NCBI RefSeq assembly: GCF_000003815.2
Contig: NC_049985.1
Coordinates: forward strand, 9,414,247-9,478,246
Direction: 5' to 3'
Length of the DNA: 64,000 bases
DNA from: Branchiostoma floridae
Taxonomy: Eukaryota; Chordata; Leptocardii; Amphioxiformes; Branchiostomatidae
Shown piece by piece: positions 1-17,900 of this stretch (positions are counted from its first letter, which is position 1; every line of letters starts with the position of its first letter). Made by a program: the position numbers and the translations under genes. Under the pieces are notes generated by a model. That model did not search any database and had not been told where the DNA came from. It saw only the letters and a program-made list of their open reading frames with translations.

Positions 1-495
1 TGGAATAATTACACGTGCAATGCAGTTGATTCTTTTACAGTTTGGCCAAATTTGTATGTTGTGAATGAAGGTCAATTCAAATAGTCACTTTTTGGCATGC
101 AAGAGAAGACAGAAACTTGTGCTGGCAAAAGACTCCTTTGAATCCTTGAATATATATGTTATAGAATGTTTGATAATTCAACACTGTATACACAATGTTA
201 CAAGTGACTGGTATGAATGCATCCTTGCATACATTACATGATGAATAACTGTACGGTATCTCTATGATGGATCCAGTTCATATCCCATTCCTACCGAGAC
301 GTGGTAAATCCCGTGCCTGATCGAATGCATATTCACAAAGCCTGGTATGATCAGGGTCTTGTAGTTGTAGGATGTCTGTGTAGAAATGTAAATGAGAAGA
401 CTGGAACTGGCCTGGTTTAGGCAGGTAGCTCTGTGCTGTACCTTGTCTCAGCAGTGGTGTGGTCTGACGTGGTGTGTTGCTCTGCTCTGCTGCAG

Positions 496-545
496 GTTTT
501 GGTGCTCCCTCTCAGTCCACTGCCTTTAGTGGGCTTAAGTCTTAG
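496..545 (+). CDS. Possible alternative terminal exon of FG-nucleoporin gene
   Basis: After a pyrimidine-rich acceptor ending at 495, this exon in the phase used by the terminal exon at 1802 reads a short FG-type peptide (GFGAPSQSTAFSGLKS) and then meets TAG at 543-545. Both exons begin in the same phase, so either could follow the same upstream exon, giving two C-termini. It may equally be a cryptic acceptor or a remnant exon. Transcript data would decide. Confidence 0.35.
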
Positions 546-1801
546 TGGGACATGTCTTCCTCACCACCCACCACCCTCGTCTGTAGGTCAGAACAACCTC
601 CTCCCCTCACCACACTTCATGCACTCTTCAGTAGGCAATGCCACAGTCATAGCATTCCTTGGTACTCAGGATTTACCTTGCCTTAATGTAAATTATTTGT
701 GGAAAAATAAAGAAACATGTCACTTTACTGAGTGTAGAAATCAAGAAGATACTAAATAACCTTCAAAAATATTCCACAGTCAAGGATTAATGACAATTTT
801 TAACAAATATTTAATCTTGCACATGCCTTGTGCCTTATTCAATCCTCAGAACCAAGGAATTGTATTGCTGTGGAATAGCTACATGTAAATGATCTTTGAA
901 CAGTGTAATTAACACTGTCATAACTGCTGTGTCTTTTTGTGGGTTTTGGGGTATTCTCTGGCAAGTATGCATGTGATCATCTTCATTTTAAATACCAGTC
1001 GTCCTGTTCACAAACAAACCAGAAAACAGGTAACTACAATGACTAAGTGGTTACAGAATCATAGCAAATCTGTACTATCTGACCTGTGTGCATACTCCAA
1101 GAAAATGCCTCAAGCATCCCTGGTAGAAATTGCAATATACCAGTAGTTCTATATTAACAGCCCACCAGCATGGCTTGTTTAGACATTTCTGTATTAACCT
1201 CACCCTGCTGTCCTGTACTGTAATCAATACAAGCTCACCCAATCAATAGCAGTGAGAAGGCTAAAATATCTTCACATCATGATTTAGATTGTGTTTCTGC
1301 CTATTCTTTTTCTGTCAAGAAACAGATGGCTGCAATCAAAAACTAATTCTTATAATTACATATGCTGTTTGGACTCAATGACATTTCCCTTAAATCTTCT
1401 ATTGCCTGGCTTCTGCTGTTACCCATTTTACTTTGGGTAGAAATATGCCCTCATGGGAGTAAGGAGTGGTAATGTTAAGAAGGGGGCAGTGTAGATTCTT
1501 TTCAGAAGAGAAAGGGCACATACTAGTACTAAAAATGCAAAGTTGCCTGTCCTGGACATCACATGTACCTCTAACGCATGTTTCTGTGTATTGTACAAAT
1601 TGTCCAACTGTTGTAACACAAACTCTTTTCACTTTGAATGTGATAACTTGAACAGTTTTCCAGTTTGTAAAGTCACTGATATTGCCAATATGATAGATTG
1701 AAACATGAGTTGCAGTTGCACATAAGCAGTTTAAGCATGCTGTGTTGAGCCAGGATAGTGCAGTGACATGGCCCTGATGAAATCTGCATTTCTCCCTACA
1801 G
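546..1801 (+). other. Intron or intergenic DNA before the nucleoporin terminal exon
   Basis: This is AT-rich sequence without a supported exon. Small open frames here have no recognisable protein features and cross no good splice signals. The first 495 bases of the window look the same. Confidence 0.5.
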
Positions 1802-1935
1802 GTGCTGCTACACCCTTCCCATCAGGAGTAGGTCTGCTGTTTGGAACGTCAGCCTCCGGTGCGACAGCTGCAGCCAACAAACCCTTCCAGTTACAAAAAC
1901 CTCCGGCCGGAAATAAGAAGGGGAAAAGATTTTAG
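1802..1935 (+). CDS. FG-repeat nucleoporin, C-terminal exon (NUP58/45-like?)
   Basis: This is the last coding exon of a gene entering from the left edge. The acceptor AG is at 1800-1801 and the exon starts in phase 1. It encodes 44 residues ending at TAG 1933-1935. The peptide has an LFG motif in a Gly/Ser/Ala/Thr-rich stretch and a basic tail (KPPAGNKKGKRF). LFG/FG dipeptides in such linkers are typical of nuclear-pore FG nucleoporins, which line the transport channel and bind importins. The basic tail reminds me of the NUP58/p45 (NUPL1) C-terminus, but that assignment is from memory. The rest of the gene lies outside the window. The next gene (FAM114A) is convergent with it. Confidence 0.5.
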
Positions 1936-2410
1936 TGATACTACATGATGCTGTACCATTAAAATGTTTAAGAAATTATTACAGACCCATTGAACATAAA
2001 GAAAGGAACATTTCCCAAAATGCTGGTTAGGATGAAAGGGTAGATGGGCAAGTACTGAACTTCAAAAACATGTTCTAGTGAATATCAGACTTACACCCAG
2101 TGCCATGTCAGTTGTCTTCTTCAGAGTGAAGGCAGATCCAGCTATTTTACATGCTATGTACAGTATACATGATCGTTTTGAATTCACTTTCTAAAATAAT
2201 TATGTTTAATATTAACAGTTAAGCTAGACCTTGTGTAACATGTTTAGGTATTGGAATGTATATCTTACTTCCACACATTGTACATCTACTTTTGTCTTAC
2301 TGCATAAGTGTTTTCACCTACTTGTATAACAGTGCTTTGATTTATACATTATAATGTAGTAGCAATGAAAAGTTTTACCTTGAAATAAACATTCCTCTTG
2401 TAGGTCACTG
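1936..2410 (+). other. 3' UTR and poly(A) signal of the nucleoporin-like gene
   Basis: This non-coding AT-rich stretch follows the TAG at 1933. A canonical AATAAA lies at 2384-2389, followed by a GT-rich stretch. I see nothing else in it. Confidence 0.6.
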
Positions 2411-2539
2411 ACATCCCTTTGTCTTTGTACATGTAACCTCATGAGCCTCAGCTAAACACATCAACCACATATTTTATTTATCATTCAAATTCTAAAAGTG
2501 ATAAGGTAATCAGAAAGAAACACTGAAAACTGTAGACTT

Positions 2540-3885
2540 ACTCTAAACATGTTTATTCATTGTTACATCTCACATCCAGCACTGCACTGTTCAAGAGTCA
2601 AGACAGACAAATCTACTTGAAGAAAAATATGTATCAAAGCTTAATTTGATCTAGCAAAATATATCATGAGCAACTTTTACTATTGCGTTATCCATAACGA
2701 TGATTGATTACATTAGTTAATATTGTTTTCAACTACAAAGTCGCACAAATTCACAGCAAAGTATTTTGCTTTGGATTTAAAGAAGAGGGAGTTTGCAGGG
2801 GATGCTACAACACCTCAAAAGATTCATAACCTTAGCTTTGCACTGAATCAAAGGGTTATTTAATGAGGAAAACCAATGACTGACAAACATTTTGCGATGT
2901 CCCTAATTTTTCTGCCACTGATGAGAACAGCAGGTTATTCAACAAAGAACACATACAATGTAGATAACATAAGCAACGTGTTAGTTACAATGACTAAACC
3001 TACAAAATATTGGGTGTTCTGTTGCAACAAAAGAGAACGATTTGTAAACTCACACCTTTGCAATGCAGCAACCAATGTTTTCTGGAGTTAGCTGACTCAA
3101 TAAGTTACCTACCTAATTAGATATTACTTATAAATAAGCCATGTATAGTGAACATTATAATAGCCCTCTCCATTGCTGATTTTTTAGGTAAGAACGAACA
3201 AAGATACACCTCAATATGCGCAATACCAAAAATGATCACCAACTTATCTTCATTTTTCCCTTTGAACATAACTGGTACTTCCACACATCTTTTAAGTCAT
3301 ACTGCCACACATTCGTGTCAGCTTAACTAAATGACAGCTTATGTCACATTTCTTAGCAGAGTTTCAAGGCTTTGGTAAGATGTATAACGTGTAAGATAGA
3401 AACTTTAATCCAACTATGCCATCCCAGCTGCATATTTAATATTGACACAGTACATTTTATGTACAACAGGCACTAGGCACACAACAGCCCTCTTATGAAG
3501 GGATACGACAAAGGCCACAACATTTCAATTCCTTGTGTACATGCAAATCTTTCATCTATTTTTTCAGCAAAAATTGGATCAACAGAATGACACAAGGCCA
3601 AAAGTGTCCCATAATAAAATGATAACAAAGCTCAGAGAAATACTTCATTAAAAAATCAGCTTCACAGACATCTTGTCTGCAATTACATACACTTCCCAAT
3701 ATTATTCCCAATAAATCTATTCCGACTATTATCACTCGGAATTCAGATTTCAATATCAGAACATGAACAGGTGGTCATACTGAAAACCAACATTTTCTAA
3801 CACTAATTAAACAGAAGTAAAACCAAGGAATAGAACTGCTGCAGCTGTCTAAGGCATCACTGTTACAGGTTACTATAGGCTGAGG
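2540..3885 (-). other. 3' UTR of FAM114A
   Basis: This is about 1.3 kb of AT-rich sequence downstream (minus sense) of the FAM114A stop. On the minus strand an AATAAA lies at 2557-2552, a plausible cleavage signal. The end would be only about 150 bp from the convergent nucleoporin gene's poly(A) site. I see no coding exons. Confidence 0.5.
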
Positions 3886-8967
<5,082 letters not shown>

Positions 8968-9332
8968 GGCTGTGTACAACAGGAAAGAAGAAATAATCAA
9001 CTTCTTAAAAGTTGTGATGGTCACGAGTCCGACTCACGACAGTATGCCTTTAATGTGTGAGACTGTTACTCATTTGATATATCTTCTACCAAATATATTG
9101 CCAAATGATATAAAGGTACTCTTAGACACTGCCTTCTTGAGTCTATAAGCATCTACTTCTTCAGTTACTTATGCTTTATCTTCTAATGTTGACAATGTTC
9201 TGCACAGATGTTCCCAAGGCAGGAGTTAAGGTAAACCAAATATTCCGTGCATGTCCAACTGCATGTATTCTATTCATAGTGTGATCTGCATCATAAATGT
9301 GACTTTTTCTGGCTTTTACTGGTAATCTGGTA

Positions 9333-9724
9333 AGGCCTAGGAAAAAAAATGTTGTGTTTCCTGTTTCAGTCCTGAAAAAATTAGGGTCGGTAGGTAGGGG
9401 ATATCTTTATTTTTTTGTAATTTTTTTTAGGCTAGCCAAAAATCTAGTGATACATATTACAATACAGTTGAACAAAGGAAACTGAAATGTATGAGGAAAC
9501 TTGTCTTTCAATGTCAAACTTTGATTTTGTGCACAATAGACACATTAATCCTTTATTAGATAGGACAAGCAGACTGTTTTTACTTCAATAGGAAGCAGGC
9601 TGAATAAAAATTCTAACTGGAAGCTTTGTGACTCCACTGCCCACCCAAAAAAAAGTCTAGGGTCGGCAGGTTTTTCTAGGGAAGGTAGGGAAACAGGAAA
9701 CACAACATTTTTTTTCCTAGGCCT
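9333..9724. mobile_element. MITE family A, copy 1 (392 bp, full length)
   Basis: The terminal inverted repeats begin AGGCCTAGGAAAAAAAATG on the left, with the exact reverse complement on the right. The match continues through TTGTGTTTCCTGTTTC, about 35 bp. Near-identical elements lie at 20744-20965 and 42692-43085. It has no open reading frame, so it is presumably mobilised by a transposase encoded elsewhere. No clean target-site duplication is seen. It lies in intron 1 of FAM114A. Confidence 0.85.
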
Positions 9725-10479
9725 AATGGACTAATCTATCATATCACCCACTTGACAGCTGTGAAACTGATACATTAATAATATCCAGTTATGATGGATC
9801 ATGATGGGTTGGTTCCTGTTGCCCTTGTCTGTTTCAAGGTTAATGGTTGTGCAGCTACACTAAGGTCATTAGTATGAGCCTTTGGATACTTTCCACATAT
9901 TTTGGAAAATGGGACATATTAGTGGATTTAATGAAATTAACTTGCATGTGTTAACTTCATTATGCTTCAATAAATAAGATGGACAACACACAGAACCTTA
10001 AACCTGCATATTATAATTTACACCACATGAACCTGTGTAGACTTTTCATTTTAAGTACAAATAAGTTCTCTGTACTTGATGCATTTCATTGACATCCACG
10101 TTGCTGATGTTAATGCCCAAATTTTCCTTATAACTGCCCATAGGCCATATCTAGGTCAAATTTATTAGTTCCAGATGCATATTAAAAAGTGACAAGTGAG
10201 CTAAAAAAAATGGCCATACAGGCTATGTAACAGTCCTACGATCTCTAACACAATTAGCACCAGCATGATGTTGACTCCTCCAGATCCAAACAACAACGTC
10301 AAATTGTTTTGTTCTTCCACTTGGCCAAGTTTCCAAACCTGAAAAACTCCCAGCACAGCCCTCCCACCCTCCAGCAGTTCTAGGCCTGGAAGGAGACCGG
10401 GCTTCTGGTTCCATCTTTCTCTACTTCATGAACTGCAAAAGTCTAAGAGAAAGATCAAACAAAGAACGACTTGACTTAC
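9725..10479 (-). other. Remainder of FAM114A first intron
   Basis: This is intronic, AT-rich DNA between the inverted-repeat element and the 5' UTR exon's splice donor (10480|10479, GTAAGT on the minus strand). I see nothing else supported here. Confidence 0.5.
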
Positions 10480-11051
10480 CGAGTAGCAATCTGTCAGTCG
10501 AGTAGCATTGCCTGGGAAGTTTTCGCGCACTTTGCCGAGCTACACTCTCCAAAGGCCACGTCAAACTGGAAACGTCTTGTTTTGGTCCCGGAAGTAAAGC
10601 TATTGCGTCATTTGATTGTCACCGATTCGCGCATTTTCGGATGATGATTAAAAAATCTGTGTAGAATAACCAAGAGCTGTTTGTGTTTTAGAATTGAGTT
10701 TTGTGACATAAGAATTTTACTTACAGGGTTTATCAATGGAATTAGCTATTGGGGATTAAAAATTGAGTCAGAAATGGTCGCGTTTCTTCCACATCTTATC
10801 ATTAGAAGAGTCTACTTTAAAGGGGGTTGAAGTACAGATATTAAAATGATATTGCAAGACCAATTCAATAAAGATAACATCATCTCACAACATATAATGT
10901 AATTTATATATATTAGAAAGTAATACTGAATACTTAGTATGCTGTTATGGTATTATCAGTCACTCCCTATGCAATTGAAGGCTAAAATCCAGATGATTCT
11001 CCCCTAAACACAGATGGTATATTCCACAGTGCATCACTCGCAGTATCCAAA
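10480..11051. promoter_or_regulatory. Bidirectional promoter FAM114A / ZMAT2
   Basis: The FAM114A non-coding first exon ends at 10480 (minus) and ZMAT2 starts its ORF at 11052 (plus), so the two 5' ends are less than 600 bp apart. The FAM114A side is locally GC-richer and has an ETS-like CCGGAAGT near 10588 and a CRE-like TTGCGTCA near 10603. There is no TATA box. The transcription start sites are inferred. Confidence 0.55.
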
Positions 11052-13057
11052 ATGGCGTCGACAAGCAAGGTGAGTGCCGGTCTTTGTCTCTTTTTGTCAA
11101 TTTGTGAACGGTAGACGAGAAGTGAGTATTATATATAACTACAAACATCAGGTTGAAGGTGTCTGGAACATACCTAGCGAATATAGTCTTCGCACGTTGT
11201 CAGGAATGTTCCTAAATGTGGTCTTTAGTTTTTGGGTATGTCACGATGTGCGATGAAATCAACAAACGAGCATGTGAAACTCTTGAAGTCTCCAGTTTTA
11301 TAGCTGTTATGGCGTCTTTGTACGTTTTGTTCATTGTCTTTATTTTTGGACTCATGTTTCCTGTGTTCATTGATGTACACATACGAACCTGCACATAGAT
11401 ATACCAGGGAGGTTGGATATCCCAAAAAATGATCAAAGCATGTATCATGACTTTAACAGTTTTGAAAAATAAATCATGAAGAAAGGATGAATGAAACAAA
11501 ATCACCCAAGTTTTTACTGTTGTTTACTTGCAGGCAACCCCTGAGGACCACCGCAGGAAGTGGGATGTGGACGAGTATGAGGAGATGGCCAAGAAGAGGC
11601 TGGAGGAGGAGAGGAAAAAGGCTGAAGGTGAGTTCTCAGAGCTGTAGGCTCATCATGAGAAGGAAGTGGCTAGTAGTAGTTGAGGTAATGTTTTTGGTGA
11701 AGGCTCATATGTCTCAACCAACCTTTAATTGTCACTTTGACAATGAGGAGGTCCAAACTTTCATGTTGAATCCATAATTTTGGGCATGTATTGGTCTAGA
11801 ATGCAGCATATAGAACAACATATTATTGTACTTCAATATGCAACCATAATACTAGGTAGCTGAAAGGCAAGAGCCTGTTATCAATACATGTTGACAATTG
11901 ATGACAATCGATTATATGTACAAATAGTTGTGATGTTACTGAATTGCTATGTTTCTATGAATTATAGATAACCAACATGCCCAGCCTCCTGTCAAGCGGG
12001 ATTTCTTGAGAAGGAGAGATTACAAGGTAGATCTGGAGTCTCAGCTGGGGAAGACAAAAGTCATATCCAAGTCAGCGCCACTTTCTGACCAAGGAGGGTG
12101 AGTACTGGAAGAAATAGTCACACACAGGTTGTATTTCATTGCTTGAATGCAACTACTATATAGCATTCTACATTATAAAATATATGTCAATGATTGCAAT
12201 TAGTCTTTATTTTTAGCAGAGATATGGGACGAGATCATAATATGTTTTTTTCTGTTATTTGTTCAGGTACTACTGCAATGTGTGTGACTGCGTAGTGAAG
12301 GACTCCATCAACTTTCTGGACCACATCAATGGCAAGAAACGTAAGTTGATCTTAAGGTCTCTGTTATGCTTAAACTTTTGAGTGAGTTGCTAGTCTGTTC
12401 CAACTTCGTTACTCTAAATTTTAGTTGTTATGGATTGTTGTCATCTGAATTTACTTACTACTTTTTAGTCCTACTATATCAACACTCTGTCCACATGAAC
12501 TAGAATCATTGTGACCTTGGTGCCTTAACAGATTCACTCTCCTATTTTCTCAGATCAACGTAATCTTGGCATGTCAATGCGAATTGAGCGCTCCACCCTG
12601 GACCAAGTCAAGAAGCGCTTTGAACTCAACAAAAAGAAGAGGGAAGAGAAAAAGAAAGAATATGACTTTGAACAGAGGATGGCAGAGCTTAAGGAAGAGG
12701 TGTGTCCTGTTATATGTTGGGTTCAGTGTGAGCATATAGCATAAGATTTGAAAAAGTTAAAGATGATATGTCATTGTCAATCTTTCTCTGTACATGTAGT
12801 TGTTAGACTTACAGTTGTACAAACAATGTACTAGTGTGACCCATCTTAGTTTTAAAGTTGGCATAACATCAGGAATAATGTATTTATTTTAGATTCTTAT
12901 GATTTTTTTGCAGGAAGCAAAGATGAAAGAATACAGGAAGGAGAAGAAGAAGGAAAAGAAGAGGAAGGCAGATGATGCAGGTCTCAATGAAGATGAGATA
13001 GACCCAGAGATGGCTGCTATGATGGGGTTCAGTGGATTTGGGGGATCAAAAAAGTAA
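11052..13057 (+). CDS. ZMAT2: ZMAT2 / Snu23 spliceosomal zinc-finger protein
   Basis: Six coding exons: 11052-11069, 11534-11627, 11968-12097, 12267-12340, 12554-12699 and 12914-13057. They encode 201 residues, against 199 in human ZMAT2. Diagnostic segments are [34 protein letters not shown], the matrin-type C2H2 finger [13 protein letters not shown]...HINGKKH, then [20 protein letters not shown] and the C-terminal [11 protein letters not shown]. The finger is split over exons 3-5 exactly in phase. ZMAT2 is the metazoan Snu23, a U4/U6.U5 tri-snRNP/B-complex component that helps activate the spliceosome in the nucleus. The first coding exon is only 18 nt (MASTSK). The start is the first ATG after the likely promoter and matches the family N-terminus. 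Confidence 0.97.
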
Positions 13058-14908
13058 CTCTTTGTGTGTCGTTATGTACATATATGCAGGATAGGTTGGT
13101 TAACGTTTTGGTATTTACAAACCAGAAATTTGTGTCAAGTGTATTGTAACAGGGAATGTGTATTTTCTTCACTATTTTTTGTCAATAATACAAGTAAATG
13201 AGTTGTAACAGTTTTTAATTTAGTGATGGTGCTGTTTTATTTGGTCACCATATGATAATACATTGTAATCTTTTTCAATGGTCACCAACTGGCCATCCAG
13301 CTGTGTTTCAATAGTAATGACTGAATCAGAAGTCTGTCTTCTACAAAGTTAAGGTGCTTCTTTTCAGGCATTACTGATGGTACCTGTTTGTCCATTCACT
13401 GTGATGGTTTTGAAGAGTACTTCCAAATGAACACAATTGGCATGCAGTTTGGAGAAATTTTGACATAGATGACAGACCAATTCAGTGTTTGTGTTGTACC
13501 ATGGGGCAGGTGTGAATTTCTGTGATTTGTAAGCTAGGTTTTGGGATCAAAGTAGGCAGCTTGGGTATACTATTCCTCTGATTTGTACAGTGTTCTTATA
13601 TGGAAACTGAAAAAGTCACGAACACATTGTTTTATTTTTGCTGTTCTGCTCATCTTTATTGATAGTAAGTTATTAACCAGACTGTTATTAGCCAAGAAGC
13701 TTCATTGTGTTTTACTCTGCAGCTTCTTTCACTACAAGCCTAGAAAATATGATGCCTGGTGAAAAAGTTAGTTCCTTACAACTGTTGAGCAACCAAAACT
13801 GGATCTGTATGATTTACTGTATGACCTGATCAGTGGCATAAAAATATGCAACAAAAGAGAGACAACAAAACACTTACACAATATGTGTACACTTTACCAG
13901 AGAAATTTGCTGGGACTTATGAAAGTTTAATGACCAATGCCTCTATGGTGGTCTGTGACACCTGGTCATTGGAGCTGTAATATTCATGTATGAACTGAAC
14001 CAAGCAGAGAATATGTGAAAACAAAGTTGTATTTGGGAAAAACCTTGTTAAGCTGGGACCATGCTAGATAGGCCTTGACATTTTGAAATATTCAGTCTGC
14101 TATGAACTCTGCAAGTACTTACAATGTACAATTGTTACTTGAAGTGCTGTTCATAAAAAAAATCTGTCCTGTGGCCAGATCACCATAACATTTATTATGT
14201 ATGTACACATACCTCAGCACCATACAGTGTCAACATTGTTATGTGGAATCAGACAACCTTTGGACTTTCCTTTTTGAGCACAGTTGTATGTGTAGACAAT
14301 TAAATGTACATTGATACACATCTGTTTTGTCCATGTTTTTATTTTGTGTTTATAAAAAAAGTACTTCACATGTCTCCATGTAAAAACTAGAACAACGATT
14401 TACAAATAATCAACGCTATGCACCATGCAAACAACGTAGGATCAAAACTGGTTGCTTATATTTTAATTATCAGGAACATTTCATCAGTAGATGTAGAAAC
14501 TAAACTCAACAAACCTTGAGAAAGATTACTAATGGTTACTGTCTTCCACTCTGATTGATCTGATTGTCTGTTTCCTAAAGGTGCAAAAAAGGTTGCACAC
14601 CATTCTTTAAATGAATGATGACTTCATAGCAATATGCTCAATATTTTGAGGAGTTGAAGCCAAACTCAAAACAAGACCAAACACACAAAAAGTAGAAAGC
14701 TGCTCCAACCCCTTTTATATAACTTTGTTTCTATGAAATATCCTTACTTGTAACATAAATTGCTACGATTGAGATAGCACCTTATTACTTATCATAAGAG
14801 ATTGAAGCCAATGACCATGAACACTTGATTTTATGTCTAGATTAATGTAGTATATGAATATTTAAGAAAGGTTACAAATAAGTTAAAACAGGTAAGAAAA
14901 AGTGTCTA
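13058..14908. other. Convergent 3' UTRs of ZMAT2 (+) and the HMG-box-like gene (-)
   Basis: This is about 1.85 kb without exons. An ATTAAA at 14299-14304 (+) and, on the opposite strand, an AATAAA at 14343-14338 are plausible poly(A) signals. The two transcripts would end close together or overlap slightly. No other structure was recognised. Confidence 0.5.
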
Positions 14909-17900
14909 CTACAGGAAGATTCCAGCATCATCAAGGTCTATGAAGTTTGCATCTGATTCAGGACAGTCAGGAACAGACCTACAAGAGAAGGTTATTAGTG
15001 TGATTTTCTCCCAAATACAATATAGAACAAAAAATAAGATATTGATGCCTCAAGAGTACATGTACTGATAATCTTACAGGTGAAGAAGGAGAGTATTGAC
15101 AAACCTGTCTAAAGACAATGACTATCTTATCCTCACCTGTTGAACCCAGGTAGCCAGGCTCCTGTGTTGGGCTTAGGATCAGAGAACAAATCACACAGAA
15201 ACCCTCCTGATGAGCTTGGGACAGTCTGTAAAACAATGGTATAGACAGTGATAAGCAGTAGTATCGGTTTCAGCACAAAAAAACTAGCTCCTTGCCAAAC
15301 ATAATGGATTGAAAACAACTTCTGTCCATTGGAGTTTCAAAAAGGAATGTCTATCAGGATTATCTTGGGTTTTCCATAGCCTATTATCCAGTTATTTTTA
15401 AGGTTGCACATACCTCTTGTTTGAAATAATCATCTTGTTCTGTTTCTTCAGTGTGCAGGTCCCAGGGATCATCTTCTCCTCTTTCAACTTCGTTGTTTGG
15501 ATCAACAGTCTCCTTTGACTGTACATCAGGTGTCTCTTTTTCTTGACTGCTCTTTAAACCTTTCTTATCTATCTGTTCATCAAAATCAACCGGTGACACA
15601 GAAAGGTGGCAAACTGTTGCAGGGGAAACACTTGTGTTAATAATTTTGTCTTTCTGAATGTCCACAACATCTTTTACTTTTGTTTCAGAGTGCCGAAGAC
15701 CCTCTTTTGTCTGATCATTTCTCAATTCAATCTCTTCAGCAGGCCCATCTTCCCATTGGTGATCCTCCTGTAGCTCAAGTACAGAGCTGGTGGTAGAGAA
15801 GTCACTCCCAACAGATGATGTTGATAGATGCCTCTTCCTTTTCCTGCCCCTATGTCGAGGGGTTCTCATGCTTGGCCCTGAATCACAGGAGAGAATGGAG
15901 TCTTTGCTGTTGTTTCTTTGCCAGTTTCTCTTGCTCGGAGTCTTACGTTCCCTGCTCTTCATTCCACTTAACCTTCTGTAGTCCAACACGTTGCTCCGTG
16001 TGTTTCTCTTATCCACTCTTGACTGAGCTCTGGTGGTCATGTTGTAGTCTCTTGTCAGCAGCCTTACCATGGTGTTTTCTGCAGGTCTGGGAGTTCCTCT
16101 CCTCATGAACCTAGTCTTGGTGGTCTCTGTTTCATTCCCACTACTGTTTCCTGTCATTTGCTTGTCTACATGCTGCTCACTTTCAGTTGGGATGACATTC
16201 TGCCTAGTTGTCAATCCTGAGTTGTTTTCTTTATTTATAGTGTTGTCACACTCCCTTTGTTCAGCACTAGGAACTGAGTGCTGAGTGACATTCTGACTGA
16301 GCCTGTTTGTATCAACATCACCAGAAGAGCGAGGAGTATGCATGTTGGCAGATGTGTCATTCATGTCTATGATGTTTGTGTGAGGAGTCTCTGGTTGTCT
16401 ATCAGGATGGCCTGTCAACCACTCTTCTACAGCTGTCTCCACCTCCTGTGCATCTCCACTTTCTGAAAAAGAAGATGACCTTTTTCTTGTGTATCTCCTC
16501 TTTGACTTCAGTGGTGTTCCTTTCCAGAACATACTATCCCACAATTCAGATCCACTGTCCCTGGTCTCTCCTGGTGTTATTGGCAAGACATCATCCATAA
16601 CTTGTACATTGTTGCTTCTGTTGCCACTTGGGTGATATTCATGCCCTTTGATATTCTCCTTTCCATGTTGCTGTCCATGTTTAACTGCTTTATAATAGGT
16701 GGCTGTGTTAGTATCTGCATTCTGAGCAGCTTTGTTAATAATCCCTGACAGAATACTGCCAACTCTATCATGAATAGATTCTGGTGTGCTTTTTTGCTGT
16801 CTCTTTTCAGCTTTTCCAACCTCTTTATTGTCTTCTGTTAGATTGGTCTCCAAACTGTCAATAGCTGACTCTATCAAAATCTTAGTTTCACTCTCTTCTT
16901 TTTCATCCTCAGAGGCACTTGTGTTGAATGTAGCACTCAATCCACTACTATTGAGGTATTCTGTAATTGCTCTCATTGACTCCAGACTGAGAATATGTTC
17001 TCCAAAATCTTCATTTCTCTCTCTAGCACTATCTTCTTCTTTTGTGTCTCCTGCGTCTGTTGCATTTTTATCTTCATCAAGAAATTCTGTAGATTCCCTA
17101 GTCACAATTTTATCTACTAAGAGCTCTTGTCCATCTTGCTTCTCTGACAGGTTGGATTTAGCAAGGAGGTTAACCTCCTTGGATTTAGTATGTTCTGCAA
17201 CGTAGCAGCTATGTTTTTTTTCTGGTAGCTCTTCTGTCACAATATCTTGATCAAACCAATCCTCAGAGCATGAGATGCCCTCAGATTCTGAGTGGCTGCT
17301 CCTTATGATTGCTCCATTCCCAATACCTTCTGAAGTTGTTGCAACCATCTGCATTCTGGCCATGTGGATTGTCAGCAGACTTTTGGATCTGGTTGAGGAT
17401 TGGAATCTGTTCCGATCTGTTCTTGGAAGGTAGGAGTTGCTATCAGACTCCGCTTCTGAGGAGATATGTAGACTGACATGGTTGTAGGGTTTCTTTTCTC
17501 GTGTAGTAGTCCTGGAAGTCAAACAGGACCAATGGTGTAAGTCATATTTCTATTACACTGTATCGAAAGTTAGCTGTTTTACATTTTGGAATACAAATAT
17601 GTGGTTACAATCAAAACTACACGTATACATTGTAATTGTGTACGCAATGATATATGTTGATAGATTGATAAGGACTTAAATTATGTAATCACATCTGTAT
17701 GTCTGTTAGTGTTACAATTTATCAGACCCTTACCTCTTCCCTCATGACCTAAATGAAAAGCGGCCTGCAGGCCAATTTGAGCTTGTCATGAAAAAATAAA
17801 AGTTCAAACAAACAAATCTATGTGGCTTAATGACAAAAGGTACCTTTCCAATGCAATTTCTTTGGCCTTCTTCACGTCTGACTCAGTGTTTCTGACGAAT

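Noticed and set aside
433-759. 108-codon ORF starting MLYLVSAVV
   Set aside because: Wrong frame relative to the FG exon, crosses a splice acceptor, and has no protein features.
15384-17522. 712-codon open frame taken as a single-exon gene starting MTSR
   Set aside because: It has no ATG there (TTG), begins inside a CAG acceptor, and its 3' end runs past a donor at 15414; upstream and downstream exons join in phase.
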